Assembly: GCF_001423495.1 (NCBI RefSeq)
Contig: NZ_LMOG01000005.1
Location: 134,397-198,396, forward strand
Source of the DNA: Xanthomonas sp. Leaf131
GTDB lineage: Bacteria; Pseudomonadota; Gammaproteobacteria; Xanthomonadales; Xanthomonadaceae
DNA length: 64,000 nucleotides
Direction: 5' to 3'
Translations under genes and position numbers: made by a program
The notes under the pieces: model-generated
Seen by the model: only the letters and a program-made list of their open reading frames with translations
Database searches by the model: none
Told to the model about the DNA's origin: nothing
Shown: piece after piece, positions 8,735 through 16,965 of the stretch
How the letters are laid out: each line of letters starts with the position of its first letter
Position numbering within the stretch: position 1 is the first letter of the stretch

Positions 8735-10117
8735 ATGAAACACCGTACTGCACGATTGGTGCGCCATCCGTTGGCGGCTGCGTTGTTTGTGGCGAGCATT
8801 CTGCCGGGCGTTGCGTTTGCGCAAACCGCCAAGGAAAAGGCGCTGGAAACGCGTATTGCCGAGCTCGAGCGTCAGGTTCAACTGCTGGTGTCCGCGCAGC
8901 AACAACAGCAAGGCCAGATTGCCCAGACGCAGACCCAGGTGACCGAGGTGCGCACCTTGCAGGCGCAGGCTCCGGCCGCGCCTGTGGTGCCGGCCGGCAA
9001 GAAGCCGATCCAGCTGAGCAGCATCACGCCGAACGCGTTGCCGGGGACAACGTTTCGTTTTGGCGGTTTCATCAAGGCCGACTTCATGACCACCCGCACC
9101 AGCGACGGCGCATTGCCCGAAGGCGCGGTGGGGCGTTACCTGTATATCCCGACGCAGACCCCGGTCGGCGGCCAGGCCTCCAGCACCGACACCGATTTCC
9201 ACGCCAAGTTCTCGCGCTTCAACCTGGGCGTGGACACGGTGACCGATAACGGCGACAAGCTCACCGGCTTCATCGAACTGGATTTCTTCGGCAACGCGCT
9301 GGCCAACCAGGTCAACAATCTGTACGGCGGCACCTTGCGGCATGCCTACATGAGCTGGAACAACTGGCTTGCCGGCCAGACCTGGTCCAACTTCATCGAT
9401 TCCACGATCCTGCCCGAGGCCGCCGACATCGTCGGGCCGACCGACGGTGCGCTGTTCAGCCGTCAGACCCAGATCCGCTACACCCGCGGCGCCTTCAGCG
9501 TGTCGGCGGAAAATCCCGAGACGCTGACCACGCCGTACCAGGGCGGCAATACCATCCTGGCCTCGGACCATGGCGCGATGCCGGACCTGACCGCGCGCTA
9601 CAACTGGAAGGGCACCTGGGGCACGTTCGGGCTGTCGGCGATCGCGCGCCAGTACCGCACGCGCAGCGCGCTGACCAACGACACCGACTTCGGCGGCGCC
9701 ATCGCCGGCGGTGGCCGCTGGATCATCAATTCCAATAACGATCTGCGCTACCAGCTCAGCTACGGCGAAGGCCTGGGCCGCTATCTGGGTCTGGGCAACG
9801 GCTCGGACGTGGAGATCGACATGGACGGCAATATCCAGACCGTCAGCACGATCGCCGGTTGGGTGGCCTGGCGCCACGACTACAACGCCAAGCTGCGCAG
9901 CACCATCATGTATTCGCGCGTGAACTACGACCACGACATCGCCAATACCGGCGCGCTTGCGAGCAAATCGCAGCAGAGCATCCGCGCCAACGTCTTCTAT
10001 TCGCCGCTGCCCAAGGTGGATGTCGGCGCAGAGCTGATGTACGGCCGTCGCGAAGCCGAAAACGGCGACAGCGGCGACATCTCGCGCCTGCAGTTCACCA
10101 CCAAGTACAGCTTCTAA
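8735..10117 (+). CDS. DcaP-family trimeric outer-membrane porin
   Basis: 460 residues from the ATG at 8735, seven bases after a GGGGAGAGGG ribosome site. The N-terminus MKHRTARLVRHPLAAALFVA is a signal peptide ending at FAQT. A short coiled coil (roughly residues 32-65, KALETRIAELERQVQLL then Q-rich) precedes the barrel, as in DcaP-like proteins (PF19577), where it helps trimerise. The barrel opens with TTFRFGGFIKADFMTT and ends on the aromatic KYSF typical of outer-membrane beta-barrels. DcaP porins pass small carboxylic acids; here the porin precedes yjcH-actP, so acetate or other short acids are the likely cargo. A hairpin follows the stop codon. Confidence 0.82.
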   Translation: MKHRTARLVRHPLAAALFVASILPGVAFAQTAKEKALETRIAELERQVQLLVSAQQQQQGQIAQTQTQVTEVRTLQAQAPAAPVVPAGKKPIQLSSITPNALPGTTFRFGGFIKADFMTTRTSDGALPEGAVGRYLYIPTQTPVGGQASSTDTDFHAKFSRFNLGVDTVTDNGDKLTGFIELDFFGNALANQVNNLYGGTLRHAYMSWNNWLAGQTWSNFIDSTILPEAADIVGPTDGALFSRQTQIRYTRGAFSVSAENPETLTTPYQGGNTILASDHGAMPDLTARYNWKGTWGTFGLSAIARQYRTRSALTNDTDFGGAIAGGGRWIINSNNDLRYQLSYGEGLGRYLGLGNGSDVEIDMDGNIQTVSTIAGWVAWRHDYNAKLRSTIMYSRVNYDHDIANTGALASKSQQSIRANVFYSPLPKVDVGAELMYGRREAENGDSGDISRLQFTTKYSF

Positions 10118-10132
10118 TCGTTGCCACGTGCG

Positions 10133-10158
10133 GCCCGTCCCACTGCGGTGGGGCGGGC
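10133..10158 (+). terminator. Hairpin between the porin and yjcH-actP
   Basis: GCCCGTCCCAC (10133-10143) pairs with GTGGGGCGGGC (10148-10158) over a TGCG loop, with one G-U pair. No T-run follows, so it may be a partial terminator or a 3' stabiliser letting the porin be made in larger amounts than the transporter. Confidence 0.5.
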
Positions 10159-10202
10159 ATCGCCACCTTCGCTCTACCAAGCGCTTTATCAGGAGACAGA
10201 CC

Positions 10203-10520
10203 ATGACCGTCTCGAATGACGCATTGATCGCCAAGATCGATGCCAATCCGAAGTACCACGCGCTCAAGCGCCAGCGCAATGCGCTGGGCTGGACACTCAC
10301 CGTGCTGATGTTGCTGGCCTATTTCGGCTACATCGGCCTGATCGCCTTCGACAAAGCCTTTCTGGCCAAACCCATCGGCGATGGGGTGACCTCGATCGGC
10401 ATTCCGATCGCGATCGGGGTGATGGTGTTCACCATCGTCATCACCGCCATCTACGTGCGTCGTGCCAACAACACCTACGACCAGCTGACCGCGCAGATCT
10501 TGGAGGAAGCCCGCAAATGA
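10203..10520 (+). CDS. yjcH: DUF485 inner-membrane protein YjcH
   Basis: 105 residues, two transmembrane segments (about residues 28-50 and 63-85) and the [20 protein letters not shown] signature of DUF485. It begins after AGGAGACAGACC. The gene is followed with a 4-base ATGA overlap by actP, the arrangement known from E. coli acs-yjcH-actP. It is thought to assist the acetate permease but has no proven biochemical role. Confidence 0.93.
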   Translation: MTVSNDALIAKIDANPKYHALKRQRNALGWTLTVLMLLAYFGYIGLIAFDKAFLAKPIGDGVTSIGIPIAIGVMVFTIVITAIYVRRANNTYDQLTAQILEEARK

Positions 10521-12244
10521 GCAAGACTTCGCGCCTTCTCCTGATTTTGGCCGGCCTGCTGCCGGCAGGCCTCGCACTGGCCGCCGGCGGCGACATGGGC
10601 CAGGTCGACAAGCAACCCACCAACTGGGTGGCGATCGGCATGTTCGGCTTCTTCGTGCTGGGCACCTTGTGGATCACCAAGTGGGCGGCGGCCAAGACCA
10701 AATCGGCCTCTGACTTCTACACCGCCGGTGGCGGCATCACCGGCTTCCAGAACGGCCTGGCGATCGCCGGCGACTTCATGTCGGCGGCCTCGTTCCTGGG
10801 CATTACCGCCGCGGTGATGGCCAATGGCTACGACGGCCTGATCTACGCGATCGGCTTTCTGGTCGGTTGGCCGATCCTGACCTTCCTGATGGCCGAACGG
10901 CTGCGCAACCTCGGCAAGTACACCTTTGCCGACGTGGCCGGCTATCGCTTTGCGCCAACCGCGATCCGCAGCTTTGCCGCATCGGGCACGCTGGTGGTGG
11001 TGCTGTTCTACCTGATCGCACAGATGGTCGGCGCCGGTGCGTTGATCAAGTTGCTGTTCGGTCTGGACTACTGGGTGGCGGTGACCCTGGTCGGCGTGCT
11101 GATGATGGTCTACGTGCTGTTCGGCGGCATGACCGCAACGACGTGGGTGCAGATCATCAAGGCGGTGTTGCTGCTGACCGGCGTGACCTTCATGGCCGTG
11201 GCGATCATGTGGCACTTCAACTTCAGCTTCGAGGCGCTGTTTGCCGAGGGCGTGCGGGTCAAGACCGCGATTGCGGCCAATGGCGGTGCATCGCCGGAGG
11301 ACGCAGCAAAAGCGGGTCTGTCGATCATGGGGCCGGGCGGTTTCGTCAAGGACCCGATCTCGGCGATCTCGTTCGGGATGGCGCTGATGTTCGGCACCGC
11401 CGGCCTGCCGCACATCCTGATGCGCTTCTTCACCGTTCCCGATGCCAAGCAGGCGCGCAAGTCGGTGCTGTGGGCGACCACCTGGATCGGCTACTTCTAC
11501 ATCCTGATCTTCATCATCGGCTTCGGTGCGATCGCACTGGTGCTGACCAACCCGCAGTTCGCCGATGTTGCCACCGGCACCATTCACGGCGGCAAGGGTG
11601 CGGCCAACATGGCGGCGGTGCTGGTCGGCAATGCAGTGGGCGGCAACGTGTTCATGGGCTTCATCTCGGCAGTGGCCTTCGCCACCATCCTGGCGGTGGT
11701 CGCAGGCCTGACCCTGTCCGGTGCCTCGGCGGTGTCGCATGACCTGTACGCCACGGTGATCAAGAAGGGTAATCCGGCACCAGGCTCGGAGCTGAAGGTT
11801 TCGCGTGCCACCACCCTGGTGCTGGGCGTGATCGCGGTGCTGCTGGGCATCGTGTTCGAGAAGCAGAACGTGGCCTTCATGGTGTCGCTGGCGTTCGCCA
11901 TCGCCGCCTCGGCCAACTTCCCGGTGCTGATCCTGTCCTTGTTATGGAAGAACTGCACCACCCGCGGTGCGGTGGTCGGTGGCTTCCTGGGCCTGATCTC
12001 CTCGCTGGTGCTGACGGTGCTGTCGCCGTCGGTGTGGGTGGACACGCTGGGCAATGCAGCTGGCTCGGCACCGTTCCCGTACACCTCGCCGGCGCTGTTC
12101 TCGATGACGATCGGTTTTGTCGGTATCTGGCTGTTCTCGATCCTGGATCGCAGCCCGCAGGCGGCCAACGAGCGCTTCGCGTTCAAGGCGCAGCAGATCC
12201 GTGCTGAAACCGGCTTGGGTGCCACCGGTGCGTCGGGTCACTGA
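10517..12244 (+). CDS. actP: Cation/acetate symporter
   Basis: 575 residues of the sodium:solute symporter family. A cleavable-looking N-terminus ([19 protein letters not shown]) precedes about thirteen transmembrane helices; family stretches include [33 protein letters not shown] and [20 protein letters not shown]. It imports acetate and probably other short monocarboxylates with a cation across the inner membrane. It overlaps yjcH by four bases and ends before a strong terminator, closing the porin-yjcH-actP unit that diverges from acs. Length and order match ActP of E. coli and Pseudomonas. Confidence 0.95.
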   Translation: MSKTSRLLLILAGLLPAGLALAAGGDMGQVDKQPTNWVAIGMFGFFVLGTLWITKWAAAKTKSASDFYTAGGGITGFQNGLAIAGDFMSAASFLGITAAVMANGYDGLIYAIGFLVGWPILTFLMAERLRNLGKYTFADVAGYRFAPTAIRSFAASGTLVVVLFYLIAQMVGAGALIKLLFGLDYWVAVTLVGVLMMVYVLFGGMTATTWVQIIKAVLLLTGVTFMAVAIMWHFNFSFEALFAEGVRVKTAIAANGGASPEDAAKAGLSIMGPGGFVKDPISAISFGMALMFGTAGLPHILMRFFTVPDAKQARKSVLWATTWIGYFYILIFIIGFGAIALVLTNPQFADVATGTIHGGKGAANMAAVLVGNAVGGNVFMGFISAVAFATILAVVAGLTLSGASAVSHDLYATVIKKGNPAPGSELKVSRATTLVLGVIAVLLGIVFEKQNVAFMVSLAFAIAASANFPVLILSLLWKNCTTRGAVVGGFLGLISSLVLTVLSPSVWVDTLGNAAGSAPFPYTSPALFSMTIGFVGIWLFSILDRSPQAANERFAFKAQQIRAETGLGATGASGH

Positions 12245-12273
12245 CGCAACGGTTCATCGCTGGATGTGATCGC

Positions 12274-12299
12274 AAACGCCGGCCTTGTGCCGGCGTTTT
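12274..12299 (+). terminator. Rho-independent terminator of the actP operon
   Basis: AAACGCCGGC pairs with GCCGGCGTTT over a CTTGT loop, ending in a short T-run, 29 bases after the actP stop. Confidence 0.85.
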
Positions 12300-12488
12300 G
12301 CGTTTTGGGGAACGCTTGCCGTCAGGCGCCACACCATCCGCCGCCTGGGCGGCGCATTGACCACGTTCAGTGGATCCGACAGGCACCGATCGCTGGTCGC
12401 GGTGCGGATCGCAGCGCACACGGGAAGCCATGCATCGCTTCGCATCGCCGCGCACTACTGCGCATGCTGCAGCGATCGCCATCTCGCA

Positions 12489-12524
12489 GAAATAATTAAT
12501 TCATGATGAGTGACTAAATTGGCG
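12489..12524. promoter_or_regulatory. 36-nt AT-rich element, copy 1 (upstream of GDPD)
   Basis: This AT-rich block stands out in a GC-rich 431-base gap (12245-12675). It begins GAAATAATTAATTCA and ends TAAATTGGCG; 30 of its 36 positions match the element at 16906-16941 in front of the TonB-dependent receptor. The two copies most plausibly bind one regulator, with the ROK repressor encoded at 15713-16861 the obvious candidate. The rest of the gap shows no gene. Confidence 0.6.
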
Positions 12525-12675
12525 AGCAAGCCAAACGCTGATCACGCAAGGCTTGGCCTCACCCCTCGGTATCGACCGACTGGCGAGTGCGCTGCAAGCG
12601 AGTTCGCCGATTGCGTCGACCGTCGGCTCTCGTCCATCCCTTGCCCTTCCTGCACCCAACCGGGACACAGAGACC

Positions 12676-13761
12676 ATGCCTACCACCCTCGTTCCACATC
12701 CCCTGGCACGCGCCTGCCGCCTGCTCGGCGCACTGGCCGTGCTGGCTGCATTGCCGCAGCTGGCGATGGCCGCCTGCAGTGACAGCTCTGACCTCAAGAT
12801 GCAACGCATCCTGTTCAACTCATCCAATACCGTTGTGCTGGCGCACCGCGGGTTATGGGGCAAATACGCCAACATCGCCGACATGCCGGAAAATTCGCGT
12901 GGCTCGCTGCAGATCGCCAACGACCAATGCATGGACGGCGTCGAGCTGGACGTCAAGCTCACCAGCGATGGCGTGCCGGTGCTGCTGCACGACTACAACC
13001 TGGGCCGCACCACCACCGTGTGGCAGCACCATCCGGGGGTCAAGTACGATCCGATCACCAACCAGGGCGTCAATCCCTCCATTCTTGTCACCCCGTGGTC
13101 GGAGGTCAGCCAGCTATTCCTGCTGACCCCGGATCGCCGTACCACCACCGGCTATCACGTGCCGCGCGTGGATGAGCTGTTCGCCTATTACAAGCAGCGC
13201 CAGCTGCGCACACCGATGGTGTTCGACATCAAGGACGCCAAGACCGTGCGAGCTGTCAGCAGTGCAGCCAACAAGGTCTTTGGCATTGCTTCCGGCAGCT
13301 ACGTCGCCGCCAAGGTCAACGCAACGCTGTACACCAGTCGCGATGCCTACCGTGCAGACGGCAGCGGCATGGTGGGCATCCCGGTCTTTACCACCAACAT
13401 GCTTGGCAAGATCAATGTGCGCCAGACGATCTCGGCATGGATGAACGCGGGTCACCAAACGATGGAGATCAACGTCAAGCAACTCGGCGGCTTGCTGCAA
13501 AGCGATGCGGATTTCATTCGCGAGCGTGGTTATCGCGTGGGCGTGTTCCAGGCGATTCCGGATGGTCCGCGCGCTGGCGAGTTCTACCAGAACAGCGGCG
13601 CGTGCTGTTACAAGCTGTCCAACCTGTATTACGGAAGCGACACCGCCGACAACCGCGGGGACATCGATTACGTGGGCCGTATCCAAGCCTTCGGTTTGAT
13701 CACCACCGACGACCCGAAGGCCGCGCTTGCCTATTTGCGTGCACGTGGCAAGCACGACTAG
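12676..13761 (+). CDS. Secreted glycerophosphodiester phosphodiesterase
   Basis: 361 residues with a signal peptide (PLARACRLLGALAVLAALPQ, cleaved near AMA/AC). The GDPD core is visible: VVLAHRGLWGKY has the catalytic HRG, PENSRGSLQIA the ENS motif, and DGVELDVKLTSDGVPVLLHD the metal-binding ExD plus second catalytic His. A C-terminal FGLITTDDPKAALAYL closes the TIM barrel. It should hydrolyse glycerophosphodiesters to glycerol-3-phosphate and an alcohol outside the cytoplasm. Insertions such as WQHHPGVKYDPITNQG make it longer than minimal enzymes. Its promoter region carries the AT-rich element shared with the TonB receptor, linking it to the phosphodiester glycosidase downstream. ATG at 12676 was chosen for the signal peptide. 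Confidence 0.88.
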   Translation: MPTTLVPHPLARACRLLGALAVLAALPQLAMAACSDSSDLKMQRILFNSSNTVVLAHRGLWGKYANIADMPENSRGSLQIANDQCMDGVELDVKLTSDGVPVLLHDYNLGRTTTVWQHHPGVKYDPITNQGVNPSILVTPWSEVSQLFLLTPDRRTTTGYHVPRVDELFAYYKQRQLRTPMVFDIKDAKTVRAVSSAANKVFGIASGSYVAAKVNATLYTSRDAYRADGSGMVGIPVFTTNMLGKINVRQTISAWMNAGHQTMEINVKQLGGLLQSDADFIRERGYRVGVFQAIPDGPRAGEFYQNSGACCYKLSNLYYGSDTADNRGDIDYVGRIQAFGLITTDDPKAALAYLRARGKHD

Positions 13762-13880
13762 TAGCGGTTGGCAAGATTTAGCGAACGCTCGGCCGGTGGT
13801 TGTGGCCGCCCGGCAGTGAGTGCAGAAGTTTTCAGTCGCTCAAGGCGATGCGTTTGGCCAGCCAATGCAGGCTGGGAATC

Positions 13881-13906
13881 CCGACGGCGGCGCTGGCCGC
13901 CGTCGG
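13881..13906 (+). terminator. Perfect hairpin between GDPD and the PpiC gene
   Basis: CCGACGGCGGC and GCCGCCGTCGG pair perfectly over GCTG. No T-run follows and the next ATG is only 26 bases on, so it may be a weak terminator or a leader hairpin affecting the next gene. Confidence 0.5.
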
Positions 13907-13931
13907 TTCACCCCTAACGGAGATCTGTTGC

Positions 13932-14816
13932 ATGTTTTCCATCCGTCGTTTGTCCGCCGCGCTTGCGGCGAGCCTGATTGTCTGCGTGCCGCTAGCGCAG
14001 GCCGCCAATGCCACCACCGAGGTACGCGCCAGTTCCGGTGCGGTACTGCACATCGGCAAGCAAGCCTTCACTGCGCAGGAGTATCGCGCGCTTGCCCTGG
14101 CCGACCTGCCGCAGGACGCCAACCCGGTCACCGCATCCGACCCAAGCTTTGTGCGCGAATTTGCCGACCGTCTGCTGCTGGTGGACCAAGCGCGTCAGGC
14201 GCATCTGCAAGAGGACCCGGTGGTTGCCGCGCGCATTCGCCAGGCCACCGACGCCATTCTTGCCAAGGCCATGCAGACACGTGTGCGCCAAGCTGCGCAG
14301 ATCGATACGGCGCAGGTGCAGGTCCAGTTCGATGCGCATCCACACGATTACGATGAGGTCCATCTCAGTCATGTTTTCGTGGCACTGCATCCGCAAGGTG
14401 ATGCGCGTCGTGGCAAGGACTTGAGCGAAACGCAAGCAGCGGCACGTGCGCAGCAGCTCAAACAACGGCTCGATGCGGGCCTGCCGTTTGCTGAGTTGGC
14501 GATGCACGACTCCGACGATGCTTCCACTGCGAGCGAAGGCGGCCAGCTGTCACCGATCTTCCTGCGCAATGTGGCCGATGCCTTCCTCGCACCTGTGCAG
14601 GCGTTGGCGGTCGGCCAGGTATCAGCGCCCGTGCGCGGGCCGGAGGGCTATCACCTGATCCGTGTCGATGCGCGCACGCCTGCGACGTTTGACACTGCGC
14701 GTGGTCAGATCGAAGTGCAATTGCGAGATCAGGCGGCTACCGCAGCGATGGATCAGTTGCGACAGGACAATCCTGTGCGCTTCGATCATGCCGCGCTGGA
14801 AGCGGCGCTGCGCTGA
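13932..14816 (+). CDS. Periplasmic parvulin-type (PpiC) peptidyl-prolyl isomerase
   Basis: 294 residues beginning MFSIRRLSAALAASLIVCVP, a signal peptide ending at AQA. A SurA/PrsA-like N-terminal helical part (GKQAFTAQEYRALALADLP, FVREFADRLLLVDQARQAH) is followed by a parvulin domain: EVHLSHVFVALHPQGD, LPFAELAMHDSDDASTASEGG, and GQVSAPVRGPEGYHLIRVD. It should catalyse prolyl isomerisation or act as a chaperone for exported proteins. It lies between a secreted GDPD and a large TonB receptor, so assisting outer-membrane or secreted products of this locus is plausible but inferred. The ATG at 13932 is preferred over an upstream in-frame start because it opens the signal. Confidence 0.85.
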   Translation: MFSIRRLSAALAASLIVCVPLAQAANATTEVRASSGAVLHIGKQAFTAQEYRALALADLPQDANPVTASDPSFVREFADRLLLVDQARQAHLQEDPVVAARIRQATDAILAKAMQTRVRQAAQIDTAQVQVQFDAHPHDYDEVHLSHVFVALHPQGDARRGKDLSETQAAARAQQLKQRLDAGLPFAELAMHDSDDASTASEGGQLSPIFLRNVADAFLAPVQALAVGQVSAPVRGPEGYHLIRVDARTPATFDTARGQIEVQLRDQAATAAMDQLRQDNPVRFDHAALEAALR

Positions 14817-14830
14817 CGCGGGCATTGGCG

Positions 14831-15625
14831 ATGACCATCTGCTCGCAGGAATACCATCTGCCGCGGCCAAGGCGGCTCTGGTCAGTGGTGGCAGCGCTAG
14901 GCATGGCAACGGCCGTGGCAGCAGGCGCGTGGATCATCCGCACGCCTGCTGTGCAGCGTGTGCAGGACACAGTGGCCCCTCGACACGTGTTGCACGAAGG
15001 CATTGCATCGGCGCAGCAGCCTGCGCGCGCCGCGCAGGGCTTGTTCGACAGCGCCATGCAACAGCTGGCGTGCCGCGAGCGGAGTGTGGAGCGGGCGGCG
15101 CAGATCGCAAGGGGTGTTGGCAGCGCGCCGCAGTCGGGCGGCACTCATTGCGTGGCCGGGACGGCGTTACAGATCGACGCAATGCTGCGCACTGCCGCAG
15201 CGCAGGGCGATGTCGATGCACAGCGCTATCTGCTGGCGCAGCGCGCTTCCCAGTTGATGCAAACGGCGGTCGCCGTCGCACCTGCCGGCATGTCGGCGCA
15301 GCTGTCGCAGAGCGACGAGCAGGAAGTGGCTGCGATTGTGGCCGAGCTGGAAACGTTGGCGCTGGCGGGCCATCGCGATGCCATCGACACCTTGGCGCAG
15401 GTGGTGGAATCGCCGCTGCTGCATGCACCCGACCCGGTGTATGCGGCAGCGTGGCGGTTGGCATCGCGCCAACCGCCGGGCCACGCACTGGATCCATCGG
15501 CACCGTTGCAGGCAGAAGACGAATTGCTGGAGTCGCTCACGCAACAACAGCAGCAACAGGCACGTGAGCTGGCAGTTGAGTTGTTTGGCTATTGCTGCCG
15601 TGGACGCGCTGCGACGGCCGATTGA
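14831..15625 (+). CDS. Hypothetical protein with one N-terminal membrane segment
   Basis: 264 residues from ATG 14831; an in-frame TTG two codons earlier is the alternative. One hydrophobic segment (about residues 18-37, LWSVVAALGMATAVAAGAWI) suggests a membrane anchor with the rest in the periplasm. The remainder is alanine/glutamine-rich and mostly helical, with AAAQGDVDAQRYLLAQRASQ and LALAGHRDAIDTLAQVVES resembling Sel1/TPR-like helical pairs, and a cysteine pair at about 78 and 107. It starts 14 bases after the PpiC gene, hence probably the same transcript. I do not recognise the family. Confidence 0.65.
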   Translation: MTICSQEYHLPRPRRLWSVVAALGMATAVAAGAWIIRTPAVQRVQDTVAPRHVLHEGIASAQQPARAAQGLFDSAMQQLACRERSVERAAQIARGVGSAPQSGGTHCVAGTALQIDAMLRTAAAQGDVDAQRYLLAQRASQLMQTAVAVAPAGMSAQLSQSDEQEVAAIVAELETLALAGHRDAIDTLAQVVESPLLHAPDPVYAAAWRLASRQPPGHALDPSAPLQAEDELLESLTQQQQQQARELAVELFGYCCRGRAATAD

Positions 15626-15712
15626 CGCGGATGCTGGCACCAACGAATTAGCGTGTATCTAAAAGCCGCGCAGACCGTCGACACCCGCGCAAGGTGCGTG
15701 GGCGCCTCGCAC

Positions 15713-16861
15713 TCAACGAAAATACCGCGCCTTCAACGGCAGCGTCGCTGCACCGATGGCGCAGGCATCGGCCGGTGCTTCGGCCGGCAGCAGCAAGGGC
15801 ATCGGGCGGGCCTGGCCGCGGCGCGGCAGGTTGTCGATCTGTACGGCGGCGATCAGGCGCTGGGCCAGGTCGGCTGGCAGGCGGCCACCGAACACGATCG
15901 CCTCCGGGTCGCACACGGCGGTGATCGCCGAGACGATCAACGACACGCCCGGCGCGCTGCGTGCGATCCAGCGTTCGATCGCCGGCCAGCGCGGGTCGTA
16001 GGCGGCCAGCAGACTGCGGACGTCTGCAAACATCACGCCGTCTTCGGCCAGCAGCTCGCGCAGCAATTCCAGGGTGGCGCGTTCGAGTTTCTGCGCCGGC
16101 AACATGCCGGCGAATTCACCGGCATTGCCGCGCGCGCCGCGCATGACCTGGCCGTCGATGACCAAGCCGCCGCCGAATCCGTAGCTGAGATAGAGATAGG
16201 CGAAGTCGCGATGGCGCTGGCCCACGCCCAGCATCGCCTCGCCAGCGGCGGCCACGCTGCCGTCGTTGTCCATCCATACCGGCTGCGCGCAGGCCTGCGC
16301 CAGCCAGGGCGCCAGCGCAACCTCGCCGAGCGCGCGTAACGGTTCGGGTGGATTGATGCGACCGTCCTCACCGGTGAAAAACCCGCTCATCGCCAGCCCG
16401 ACGCCGAGCCGCGGGCCCGCGGCGTGGTCCACGCGGGCCAGCAACGCCGCATCGCCCGCCTGTAACTGCATCAGCACCGCGTCGGCACTGCTGGCATCCA
16501 GGGGCAACGCGCTCACCGCCAGCACCTGGCCGGCGAAGTCCACCAGCGCCAGGGTCAGCGCATCGGTGGCGATGGAAATACCCAGCGTGTGGCCGTGTGC
16601 CGGGTTCAACGACACCGCCACGCCCGGCTTGCCGCGTCCGGCGCGCGCCACGCCGCTCCCCATGTGGACCATGCCGCGCGTCTGCAGGCCTTCGATCAGG
16701 CGCACAGCGGTCTGTACGGTCAGCCCGGTACCGCGGCTGAGGTCGGCACGGGTGAGCACGCCGGCCAGGCGCAGGCGCTCCAGCATGTCGCGCTCGTTGA
16801 GGCTCAGGCCTTGAAAGGGCGGGGCGTGCAGCGGCGATGCAGAGGTGGCAATGGACGACAT
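15713..16861 (-). CDS. ROK-family transcriptional repressor
   Basis: 382 residues. The N-terminal winged helix-turn-helix (LRLAGVLTRADLSRGTGLTV, then TAVRLIEGLQTRGMVHMGSG) is followed by a ROK sugar-kinase-like domain (GISIATDALTLALVDFAGQV; VWMDNDGSVAAAGEAMLG; LYLSYGFGGGLVIDGQVMRG). The region after GNAGEF lacks the usual GH and CxCGxxGC zinc motif of ROK proteins, so it is probably a regulator without kinase activity. It is transcribed divergently from the TonB receptor; the AT-rich element at 16906-16941 lies between them and a near copy precedes the GDPD. It likely represses this nutrient locus until a sugar ligand binds. ATG 16861 or an upstream in-frame start at 16876 are both possible. 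Confidence 0.88.
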   Translation of the reverse strand: MSSIATSASPLHAPPFQGLSLNERDMLERLRLAGVLTRADLSRGTGLTVQTAVRLIEGLQTRGMVHMGSGVARAGRGKPGVAVSLNPAHGHTLGISIATDALTLALVDFAGQVLAVSALPLDASSADAVLMQLQAGDAALLARVDHAAGPRLGVGLAMSGFFTGEDGRINPPEPLRALGEVALAPWLAQACAQPVWMDNDGSVAAAGEAMLGVGQRHRDFAYLYLSYGFGGGLVIDGQVMRGARGNAGEFAGMLPAQKLERATLELLRELLAEDGVMFADVRSLLAAYDPRWPAIERWIARSAPGVSLIVSAITAVCDPEAIVFGGRLPADLAQRLIAAVQIDNLPRRGQARPMPLLLPAEAPADACAIGAATLPLKARYFR

Positions 16862-16905
16862 GGCGAGCGGTGTCACGGGGGGAAGCTAGCTTAACCGCTC
16901 CGGCT

Positions 16906-16941
16906 GAAATAATTAATTCACAGTAAGTTATTAAATTGGCG
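16906..16941. promoter_or_regulatory. 36-nt AT-rich element, copy 2 (between ROK and TonB receptor)
   Basis: GAAATAATTAATTCA at the left and TAAATTGGCG at the right match the element at 12489-12524; 30 of 36 positions agree. It contains an imperfect palindrome (TAATTAATT ... AAGTTATTA) and ends 24 bases before the receptor ATG, a position where a bound repressor would block transcription or initiation. Confidence 0.65.
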
Positions 16942-16965
16942 GCCTCTGCCACCGCCGGTTATCCC

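Noticed and set aside
12553-12675. TTG start adding 41 residues to the secreted GDPD
   Set aside because: The extension would hide the signal peptide that begins at the ATG at 12676.
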